The notes beneath the pieces are model-generated. The model made no database searches. It was not told the DNA's origin and saw only the letters and a list, made by a program, of their open reading frames with translations. Both the position numbers and the translations under genes were made by a program. Below, in pieces: positions 51,301-61,600 of a stretch of DNA of 64,000 bases (position 1 is the stretch's first letter; every line of letters starts with the position of its first letter). The stretch is taken from NCBI GenBank assembly GCA_006937955.1, contig SSNP01000050.1, positions 248,001 to 312,000 of the forward strand, read 5' to 3'. Source of the DNA: Pachypanchax playfairii. Taxonomy: Eukaryota; Chordata; Actinopteri; Cyprinodontiformes; Aplocheilidae.

Positions 51301-52729
51301 CTGTAAAATAGGCTTATTGATGTCAGAACTGCATATGTGAAGGAGTTACTTTTGTTTGCCAATATTTTTCAAAGCAATACTTTACGCAACAACCTCTTGT
51401 AACTTTGAAAACCAGGACTAAGATTGAGCTTTATTGTGATAGAAAACAGTAAGGATCTGAACGATTTGCTAAGCATCCTAAAATATAGTTGAAAACAAAT
51501 CATGAATTTTCTATTCAAGGCTGTGAAATATCCCACCATCCAGTCAGAGGACTCATTGAGTCTATGCCTCTCTGTAGAGTTTGTTATATACATTTATATT
51601 AACAAACTGGCTTCTCAGTGAACTAATCCAAAAACGACACTACATATTTTCCCTTTCAGTAGGATACTAACAAAATAACCCAACAGAACCCATTGGAAAA
51701 ACACTAAGCTACCAGTAGCACTACACCATCCAGCACTGGGCAACAAATACAAATCTGAGATGAAGAGCTGGCTTTTGACCCACTAAGCCATCTGCTTTTT
51801 TCGAACATGAGATTTTGCACTCTTGGAACCATGAGTTTCAGATGAAAAGGGTGTCAAATGTGAAATGTTGTGTTTTCTTTTTCGTTCTTATTGTGTGTTT
51901 GACTAGAGTGGATAAAACAACTGTAATTAGGTGGTGTTTTGCTTTAATTATATGCTGCCTTACCCCTACACTTCAGTTTCAAAATCTGCTCAGTCTATCA
52001 TATACTTTTTCCAGTTTACTTCTTTCCTGTGCTTAGTATACTGACAGCTACTTGGTAATGACAAACTGACAACTAAAACTTACATTATCTGTTGCCAGGA
52101 AAAAAGATTTATCTATTCAAGTCAGCAAGGATGAGTTGGTTGTTCCAGAGTGAAATGTTGCCTTTGTACACAGTGTACTTTTTTTAATTTACCTGCTCAT
52201 TGCCAAACAATGATGAGGTTCTACAACAGGAAATTCAGTCAAGAAGAACTTATAAGCCCAATACTCTGCACAAAAACATGTTATTATTTTAAATCATCTG
52301 TTTCATGTTTTTGTTTTTTACACTTGTACACTTTGAAACTACTTAGGAACTCTCTGTTCAAGATAAATGACCATTTATCTGTTTGTGGCCAACAAAATTG
52401 AGCAAATTTAGCAAAGTCAAGATATAGTTATGGTCAACCTTTTTACAGATACACAGTTCTTAATGTCTTATTAATGTAAAAAAAGCCTCAATAATGAAAC
52501 AATATTCAAAAAAGTGACAAATAGAGTGTGACTTCCTAATAGAAAAGGTGCTCAAGTCATTGAAACTGTTCTGTGGCAGCAAAGGTGCATGACTGTCTTA
52601 GTAAACAAAAAATAAATAAATAAAAAGTAATAATAGAATAAGAAAGTAATACCATAGTCTAACAGTGTAGGATAAATGATTAAATGTAGAATATAAAAAA
52701 TAAGGACTTAAATACAAGTCAACTGAAAG
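48331..52729. other. Non-coding stretch, nothing firm
   Basis: AT-rich sequence with A runs (for example 49540-49556). The 61-codon frame at 50830-51015 lies in a slightly GC-richer patch, follows a CCCCAG and could be taken for an exon. I see no known motif or matching donor, however, and the patch may be a repeat fragment. Confidence 0.45.
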
Positions 52730-52815
52730 TTTGTAAATGGTGAATGACCTGTATTTGTATAGCACTGTTTCAGTTTTACTGACCACTCAAAGCACTTTTA
52801 CACCACAAGTTACTT
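52730..52815 (+). repeat. Fragment of fish TGTATTTGTATAGC repeat
   Basis: GTAAATGGTGAATGACCTGT followed by ATTTGTATAGCACTGTTTCA and CTCAAAGCACTTTTACACCA resembles the start of a common fish repeat with TAAATGG, TGTATTTGTATAGCGC and CAAAGCGCTTTACA. Only the first part is recognisable here. Confidence 0.5.
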
Positions 52816-53724
52816 TAGTCAAGAACCTATAAACCTCTGCTTCTGTTTCAAGAAATAAATCATAATTGCCTGAAAAAGCCTGGGGAAACTCCTTTAATCC
52901 TGTTTTGTGAATTATTGAAGAAACAAACTCCCTCACAAAGTTTTTTTTTTAATCAGTTTTCCCCCTTTTCAGCATTTTTTTTAGTACCACATACAGTGTC
53001 ATTCTTTTACCGTGTACTGTACCACAAAATATCAGCTTAGACTCTATTTTTGGGGGGAATATCTCCAACCTGTGATTTTGTTACTATGAGAAGTAGGATG
53101 TCTTTTGAAATATCTTATTTGGGTCAGTCATCATGCCCTACCTTTCTATTTATCACAGCCTCAAAAAACCACATGGGAATCCCCTTCAACATCACACTTT
53201 GTCGACATGATACTGGCAAGCATGTGGTTTAACTTTGGATGATTATGATGTTCATTTTATTTTACAGGATTTTATGTAAACTGTTTCTGACAAAAAACAT
53301 ATTAATTTAAGTTTGGGGCTGGGGGACAAATCTCTGCATGTTTCCCTGCATGTTTTTGGGAAGTACCTTTTGTCGGCCCTTGTTTTATTGAACAAAAAAA
53401 AGAACAAAAATGCTTTGATTCAAATAAATCACTGCAGAAAAATTAAGAAAATAGGAATGATTAATATGACTGATGACTCACTGCTACTTTGCTACACTAA
53501 CACACCTGCAGGAGCACCCTAACCCTGACATTGCAAAGGAGATTTTTGGCACGAATTATGTTTGCATTTTTGAAAAAGTTATTCTTTTAGTGTTCTACAT
53601 TTGTATAGCCTTCACTTTTCAGACTATAAGCAATGGCTTGTAAAATGTAAATTTGTGTGATAATTAATTTACTTTCTTCAATAAATTAGTTCAACATTTA
53701 TACAGTATCTGTCTTTGAGTGTTG
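52816..53724. other. Non-coding stretch, nothing recognised
   Basis: AT-rich sequence with T runs. The first part could be the worn continuation of the preceding repeat. Confidence 0.4.
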
Positions 53725-53936
53725 CAGGGGTGGCGAACTCCAGGCCTTGAGAGCCACAATCCTTCACATTTAAGATGTCCCCAGCTTCAACACACCTGAA
53801 TTAAATCTGTAACCTCTCAGCAGGTCCTGTAGAAGCCTGTTAACGACCTGTTCATCTGCAGCAGGTGTGTTAAAGCAGGGGAACATCTAAAATGTGCAGG
53901 ATTGTGGTTCTCAAGGCCTGGAGTTCAGCACCCCTG
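53725..53936. mobile_element. hAT-type MITE, near-palindromic, 212 bp
   Basis: The left end CAGGGGTGGCGAACTCCAGG mirrors the right end, whose reverse complement reads CAGGGGTGCTGAACTCCAGG. The complementarity continues far inward: GAGAGCCACAATCCTTCACA against GAGAACCACAATCCTGCACA, ACATCTAAAATG against CATTTAAGATGT, and AACACACCTGAAT against GCAGGTGTGTTAA. The CAGGGGTGG end is typical of fish hAT MITEs, which make 8-bp duplications. The flanks GAGTGTTG and GTTTATTG agree at five of eight positions, so a decayed duplication is plausible. No coding capacity. Confidence 0.85.
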
Positions 53937-56598
53937 GTTTATTGCTAAAGACAGCTGGTGTGACTGTGACACTATATTATATATAATCAGAATAACACAT
54001 TTTTAAAAATGCCAGGACTGATGTATACAGTATGTCCTGCATCAGGCAGAGTCACCCCATGATTTAGTAGCAAGGCTGGCCCATGTTCAATGTACGAGGT
54101 CACGAATGCAGGGTCAAGTATTCGGTTTGTGCACCGTGCAGTGTTCAGAGAAATTCATGAATTGAACTTTTGTTGCAGAGCATCATTCTTATTTTTCAAA
54201 AACCTAAAAAGAGGAAGAAAAACTGCAGTGCCTGATGTTCAAAAGAACAATTTGTTCTTTGTATAACTATTGCAAAGCATTCAAGTTACCGTACATGCTT
54301 TTTGTAAAAATGTATTATAGCAAAATAATAACTAACAATGGAGAGCAAATATTTCTCATTTGGGTTTAGTTTTGCCCTTGGAGCAGCAGTGGGGCTTTTG
54401 TTTTCATTTAAGCATCACAATGATTTTCTGGACTCAAAATTACTGCCAGAATAACACGAATGAACACAGTCAATACTTTCTCCTTTACCTGAACTAAAAC
54501 AAAATGCTTTTTGTTAACATACTATATGGAATCGTATTACTGATGCAACAGTGCTCCTGAGTGCAGCCTGACATTACAGTGATTTGAACTTGGCATATGT
54601 GTTAAGGATTAATTAGTGAGGAAAACACTGTCAAGATGCCATATGGTGGGAAAGACAAAGCAGCTTGCAGAGGTCTGGTGCCACACAGTACACTTAAGAA
54701 ATTTGAATGCTGGAAAAGCAGTCTGTGTCTGGTTGTTTCAAGGTGTACCTTATGTAAATGAGGTCAAATATTATCAAAATATTGACATTTATGTTTTTTC
54801 CAGCCACAGAGAAGGAAAGCAGTAGAATTAAGGGGTCAATCAACATGTTTGGCATGAGTTTTCTCTCTGCTGTCAAGTTTTTAAAAACTGTCTCTCAATA
54901 CTTTAATGTATGTCTGAATGAGAAGGATACCAACTGACATCCTCAATAATTTGAACCGTCAGAGCACACAGTATTTTCTGGAAACAGCTCTATAGATGAG
55001 GGTGATGCACTGGGTCAGATGGATCACAGGAGATTATGTTAATGCTGAAAGATGGAACGGAGTCTTGTCCTCAGTCAGCTGAAACAAATCCGTGTGAGAT
55101 TTTATAACATTTTATAACTTATTCTTACTTCTTTGACTTTCTCCATGATTGCCTTGTAAGAGCATTGACAGATGTGAAAATCAAATGGAACTGAAATCTG
55201 ATAAAACGATGCAAAGAAAGAACAAAAGGTGTTAACATCTCGTTTGAGGTGATTGTCAACATCGTGATGTGAAAAAAACATTTGCATACGCTTCACCATT
55301 GCAATTATTTACCCACATTTTTAATAAATGGACACCATATTGTCTGTTACAATATTAGCTATTAATTAGGTCATTCTGACAATTTTCAGCAATAACGAAT
55401 GTAAAGGTGGCAGAAAAAAAAACGTCTCTGGTCAGCCTTGCAACTTGGATAACTTAACCTGTGTGTTCCAAGTCTGTCATGTTATTCAAATGTAGTCCAG
55501 ACTGAAACATCTTTGGTCAATTTCTGCTGTGGATAATGATCATATTTGGTAGATATATACTTCCACTAATCTATATTCTATTTTAAGTGCACGTTTAATT
55601 AAAAGTGTAATTTTAGTCCTGGTCATTAATGCTCAAACCATTTTTTTTCTCTCTATCTTTTTTTTTACAACTTTTTTTAGAACTGCGGAAATAAGGACAT
55701 TAACAATGCTTAAAGTTATTACAGTCCAATTTTCCAGCATGAATCCTAAAACATACATTTTTCAGTTCTGTATTTCCTGCTGAGATAATGCATCAAATGT
55801 TAAACAGTGTGCGATTGAACAAAACTACATAATTCAGTGATTTTGTTGTGACCAGTGAAAGAAGATATTCAAAACTACTGGAGACTACAGATATAAGTTT
55901 TTAAAAAGGCTGTTAAGAAAATAGACTTTATACTTCATTTCAAAAAGTGTCTCATTTTATATTATACAAAAACTAAATGTGTTTATGACCTTCAAAGTAA
56001 AAAAAAAATTCTTAAATCCCAACTCTTTTCTTTTTTTTATGTACATTGGGTCAAAGAGAAAGGAAAAATGAGAGTCGAGAGTAGAAAAGCATCTTGCTGA
56101 GGGCTGGGCTAATGACATAGACATGGAGGGGACCCCCTGCCAGTGTGGACCACTGTGATGACAGGAGACATGAGAGAGGACCAGCAGGCCTTTCAAGTTT
56201 TGAAAGGAGTTGATGCAGCTACTTGCTGTGGGCAATTGTACCATCTTCCAATCTCGGCTACTCTGCACTGCCTCTTTCAAATTCATGGGACCAAGGGTAC
56301 ACGCATGTCTACAAGAACCACTTAGTTTGCCTGTGGAAATGTGCTGCACCATTTTATTTCTCCTAAAGCTCTAGTTTTCCTAACCTTGGGATCAAAACTC
56401 CACAGGGGTCCTTTATTATAAAAGATAAGTCCCTTGATGAACAAGTACTGAAATGGTTGTATAATGATGAGAACGTGTATCTTGTTGTGTAAGTCAGTTC
56501 CTTCAAATGAGAGCTTTTTAAAAATACAAACTTTGAAAGATAAAAAGGATTCCATGGGCAGAAAAAATAAATATACACTTATTTATGTATTTGTATTC
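53937..56598. other. Non-coding stretch, nothing recognised
   Basis: AT-rich sequence. The 131-codon frame on the minus strand at 55957-56352 has no domain, no splice context and ends in a composition typical of the flank. Confidence 0.5.
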
Positions 56599-56607
56599 AC
56601 ACACACA

Positions 56608-56644
<37 letters not shown>

Positions 56645-56647
56645 ACA
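56599..56647. repeat. (CA)n microsatellite, interrupted
   Basis: CA dinucleotides with two CCCA interruptions, directly next to the GGGGACC-type repeat. Confidence 0.93.
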
Positions 56648-56935
56648 AGTGTGTTTTGGTATCCTTATGGGGACCGTCCATTGACTTCCATTGATTTTAG
56701 TAACTAGATTTATACCTAACCCAAACCCTTTTCCTAACCTTAACCATTACTGATCTATAACTAACCCTAAGACTAACTAAAACTCTATTCACACCATACC
56801 TATAAACCTAACCCCTAACCCTAAAAAGGGGAGTCCCCCTCATGGGGACCAGGCTTCGGTCCCCACAAGAACCCTCGGACCCCAGAAAGATAGTAAAAGT
56901 CAGGAAACGGGTCCCCAGGAGGTCAGAAATACAAA
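56648..56935. repeat. Fish GGGGACC / CCTAACC repeat
   Basis: Starts GTGTGTTTTGGTATCCTTAT followed by GGGGACCGTCCATTGACTTC. Then comes a stretch of about 110 bases rich in CCTAACC and CTAACCCT-like words (56715-56825), and an end with TCATGGGGACC, GGTCCCCACAAG and GGGTCCCCAGGAGG. I recall this as a common dispersed fish repeat of unclear class. The telomere-like words are imperfect and are part of the family, so they do not mark a chromosome end or fusion. Confidence 0.7.
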
Positions 56936-57005
56936 CCCCCCCCCCCCCCCCCCNNNNNNNNNNACAAACCCCCCCCCCCCCCACACACACACACATACAC
57001 ACACA
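56936..57005. repeat. Poly-C tract with 10-N gap and (CA)n
   Basis: ACAAACCCC... to 56953, 10 N at 56954-56963, then ACAAACCCC... to 56982 and a CA repeat to about 57005. The word ACAAAC plus C run occurs on both sides of the gap, so the same sequence was probably assembled twice. Confidence 0.9.
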
Positions 57006-58239
57006 TATATATGGATAATGTGAAACAAAAAAACACAAATCTGACTGAAATATTAGCATCAAAGTAAAATTTTAGACTTCTGATAAAAGTTTCTGTTTTT
57101 TGTTCACAACTCATGAAAGCAGTGGCCTAGGTAAATGTATTATGGCTTCATGTTTTATTGTTGAAGCGTTTCTGGTAAAAAGCCATTAAATAAATCCATT
57201 TCATGTTAATGACCATTTGACATTGAATAAATAACATCCAAACATCAGCTTTTAGTGTGACACTGAAAGCATGTTTTAACATTCAGCACATTGTGACTGA
57301 TCTGCCACAAACTGTGATCATCCCTCATCTCATCTGCTTAGCTCACCCCCCTGCAATGTGAAACAAGCAGCTACCTTTTTAAAAGAACTAAAGAATATGA
57401 TTCTAAAGGCGAATTACACCTTCTCAACACATCGACAATGCTTAACATTGCAATGCATTATAAGAGCCCTTTTTACAAAACAATTCCAGCTGCGACTGAG
57501 ACCCAGTCCACATTAAAATGTCGTTGTTTGTCAAAACAATGTTTTGTCCTTCAAAAAATACTTGTTAAAATGGAATCATGTTTAGAAATGTCTTCATCCA
57601 AACCAAAATACCAAACAATATTGTAACATGTCAGAAAAACACACAAAAAAAGCAGGTGGAAGAAAAGCACAATCATAAAGTACGTGCATAAAGGTTGCAT
57701 GCAATCTACTGCTATAGTTGGCCATTTAAACTGGTTAATTTTAACACACAGTCAAAAGCATAATGCCTTAGTTGAATAACTTTCTTGTGTCATGTTTTTT
57801 TTTTTTTCACCAATGTTTTTGGCGGTCCACTCTGGTCAGTGTGTGTGGGCTTACACATCCAACACAAACTGAGAAAGCAGAGAAGAGGCCAAAATATACC
57901 ATCAGTCAATAATGGTTTCTGTTTGGTTTCTTGGGACAAAAGAGAAGCAAGAGCACAGATCACATCCATCATTCATGTTTCGGGTTAAGTAATTCTCAAG
58001 AAAGCTACAAACTAGAACTGATCTTTTGTGTGAAAAGTAAATGTAGTCAAGAAGACCACTGCTGTGAACTTTCTTACAGTTACACTTAATTTACTGTTTT
58101 GGGCTAGTTTATTGTGTTCAATTTTAAACTGATTGCTTAGTTTAGTTTTTCTTTTTTTCTCAATAGCTTTTTTCTTCCTACTGAAAGATAGATTGGAACA
58201 TTAATGCCTCTGTCAGTTCTGGAAAAACAAAACAAAAAA
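57006..58239. other. Non-coding stretch, nothing recognised
   Basis: AT-rich sequence with chance frames only. Confidence 0.5.
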
Positions 58240-58600
58240 ACAAAGACAGATCCTGGAAAGTTCAAAGTCATTTCAAAACCAGTTGCACAAGTGTGGTATT
58301 TACCAAGCCGATGTGCTGCCCCCACTGCTGTTTTGCATGGGCCTGAGCTTTCTTAGCCAGATAATCAAAGAGAGTGGCTACCAGAACCAATTCAAAATGG
58401 AGCAACGATCAGTCAACCTCCTTTACTTGGATAACATCAAGCTGTGTGCCAGGAATGAGGTAGACATCAAAACATTGACCCATCTCGTCAGGATACTCAA
58501 CATTGACATTCAAATGTCACTCTGACCTGAAAAATGCAGTCAAACTGTGTCAAAGAAAAACACAATCATCAAATTGTATCCAGCATATTGAGGCTGTACA
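58240..58600 (+). pseudogene. R4/Rex6-type LINE, decayed reverse transcriptase
   Basis: An 80-codon frame (58283-58525) plus readable sequence on both sides matches the reverse transcriptase palm of fish R4/Rex6-type LINEs. Motifs are KCGIYQADVLPPLLFCMGLS (usually GIYQGDALSPLLFC), SQIIKESGY, then LLYLDNIKLCARNEVDI and THLVRILNIDIQMSL. The catalytic box normally YMDD is YLDN here (58424-58435), so the second metal-binding Asp is lost. After the stop codon the frame goes on with PEKCSQTVSKKN up to about 58600. It is inactive. It covers a different part of the protein from the fragment at 45878-46495, so the two need not be from one insertion. Confidence 0.7.
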
Positions 58601-61600
58601 ACAAAAGGAAAAAGTCTGAGGCATCATAATGTCCTGTTACAAGAAAAGGATTACTTTGATAGGCATAAAATAGCACTTCTATAACACATTATTCATTGGA
58701 TGAGTTTACCGAGACTTTTTGTACCTTACCTGTTTTAGAACCATGTGTATGTACAAAACTGGTAAAGATGCTGTTTATTTATTTTTTCCTATAATGGTAC
58801 AACACTGGTTTGTCTTTGTTCTATATGGTTTTATATTTTTTAAAACATACTTCATCAAGTTATGTGTTCAACATCTTACGTTAGAATTACTAAACACCAT
58901 TGGGTGAACATACATTGCGTTTTTTTGCATTTTATACAGTTAATAATAAAATCAATTAAATAATAAAAAACCAGCAACAAGTAACAATGCATTTTGTATT
59001 GTGTATTGCCATTCATGCATGACTTTTTTTTTAGTTTATTTGTCAGATTTATTATTTATTCTTTTTCCAGCCTCCAGTGAAGACAAGGGTTGTTCAGAAA
59101 CCATGTGTAGGTTGCAGATCTTGAAATATATCTCAGCTTTGAGTTATGACTGATGTATTGAGATCAAACATAATCTGTTTGATCTTTATATCAGGACTTT
59201 GCTAGAACAGACTTCAGTCGCAGTGAGAGGTTTCAGTCAAGATGAAAAATATAGCAGACTCCTGGAAAAATGAAATTGATAGATTTATAAAACAAAGTCG
59301 ACAATAAATTTAAATGGAGGAATTCTTCTATTAGTGTGAGACATTTCAATTAAAAACACAGGTGATCAAGTCGGTCTTCCATTCACTGAATGCTGGTGAA
59401 AACATTGTAAATTGCGTTAAACTAGTTCCAATGAGAATTTAAAATTCAATTTGTTTGCCATTGTTTATTCTTTTTCTCTTGGGAAACTTGCACAAATGAT
59501 CAGATGCTGATCTAGCAGATAAAATAAAAGCTAATTTCCTTCTGGTCTTTTTTATAAATGTTGTTGTCCTGTGTGATCATTAGTAAATAGTGTAGTTTAT
59601 ACATTTTAATAAAGAAATTACATCTTAACCATAAACTATTGCAACAAAAAAGGACAAAAGCTGGCTGGTTGGGACAAGATAGCTACAAGAAAATATGAAA
59701 ACAGATTATTGAAAGCAAAATACAGCAGTATATTTGAAAATGTATTTATTGATTAAAATATCTTTGTAAGTTTATTGACAGCACAGTCTCTGCTCTTACT
59801 TAATCTCAGCAATTTTGGCTTGTTATTATTAGTTAGAGTGGTAATGCCTCCTGTTAATGCATGAATAATCTGAAACCAAGCTAAAATGGAACTGAAAATA
59901 GCTGTGCCACGATCATTTATTTGAAGAAAGCTACACATTACAAAGACAAATGCGAGTGCAGACTAATTGAGGCAATGTAATTCTTCAATTAGAGCTAATT
60001 TATTTTCCAAGGGAACGCTGCTGTCTTTGTCTGATTCAAATATAGTTCTTTATGATAAATTCAATCAAATGGTACTTTGCAGTTAAACACTAGATGTAAT
60101 GTTCTTATGAAAATTTTAAAAAGACAAGGAATTTGTCATTTAAACATTAATCTCATTGACTAAAAATGGCTACACAGTTAGGTTGTGCTACATGGGATGA
60201 AGAGATATGTGAGCTGCCACAAACGTTTTAGCATCACCTCAAACTGCTTCATTTGTGACAGTCACCAGATTGGCTTTTTGGTTATTAACTGACTAATTGG
60301 CATTAGAGCAAAGACATAAATGTCAGCTGCTCTTGATATTTTTTATTGCTATGTCTCATTGTCACATATGCAGAGTAAAACGTTTTAACTCTTTCAACTT
60401 TCTGTCAAAGGCAGATATCCGATGTCAAAGGCAGATGGTAACAACTTTAATTTACATAATTTATTGTTCACAGCTTAAACAAATGTAACGTTCAGAGAAA
60501 TCTGTCAAGAATCTGCTAGTGAAAATCTCTTGAAAATGATCCAGCTAGACGTCACAATTAAAAGCAAAAGGCAGAAATATTTATTTTACTGAACAGTCTA
60601 AAGCGCCCACAAAATAAGCTTCTTATAAATGTATGCAAATTAGTGTGTCTTTCCAAAAGATGGCCTTTGTTACCCTTTTTTTCAGATTTTAAATACCCTT
60701 TCAAGTTTTAGAACTTATCTAAAATGCTGTGTAGTTGCTTCAAAATGTAATTGCATTGTATTTCACAATCCTGTGGGCTACTGTTAAGAAAATTGCTGTG
60801 AAAAGGAATAAATTCAAGTCTTTAATGAAACAATGGAATTAAGCAAACAAACAAAAACATAAGTAAAGATGAGAGACAGAGAGGGAAAAAATAGAAAGTC
60901 TTGTGTGTATAAGAAGGAGAGGACAGTCAGGGGCATGGCATGGAGCCAGATATCCTCAATAGTCCCAGCTGTATATCGGCTTCCAAATTAGATCCCATTG
61001 GAAAATAGTGATCCAACCACAGAATGGTAACAAATCTTCTCATCTGGAATTCTGTCATGGTGACCTGTGGGCTTGGTGACTCGGACGGTGAATGGATCAA
61101 GGTCAAGAGACAAGAACAAGAAAGAAAAGGTTTTGTGAGGAAAATCATTAGGATTGCAAGCATGTGTGTCAGTGGGTGTGATATGCTGAGGTGTAAAATC
61201 AAACGTATCAGAGCTGAGACAGCAAATAAATAACTCACTTATGATCTACGAAATAAAGTGGCCTTTTAAAGACTGCACGACTTTTAGAAATGAGTTTCGA
61301 CATCACTGCACTTCTTTCATTAACGCTGGTGGAGTTTATTGCGAACAATTGTCTTGTTAATTGAAGCAAAACTCAAAAAATGCCTTGTTTGATCTTGATC
61401 AAGTTTATTTGGTGAATTGTCTGTTTTAGCCCAACTCACTTGGAAAAGATGCTAATAAATTTATATTATGTGTGTGTCCTATTTGGTCACATTGAGTTTA
61501 CAACTGATTAAACACTGCTGTGCTGTCAGACTGTAGACTTGAAAATGAGATTCCATGCTTGAATTGTTTGCAATAAATCGCTCACTTATGAATCATATAA

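Noticed and set aside
55957..56352. 131-codon frame on the minus strand
   Set aside because: No domain, no splice sites, low-complexity ends. Within chance expectation for a scan of both strands in 64 kb.
56715..56825. Interstitial telomere or chromosome fusion point
   Set aside because: The CCTAACC words are imperfect and lie inside a dispersed repeat with GGGGACC borders.
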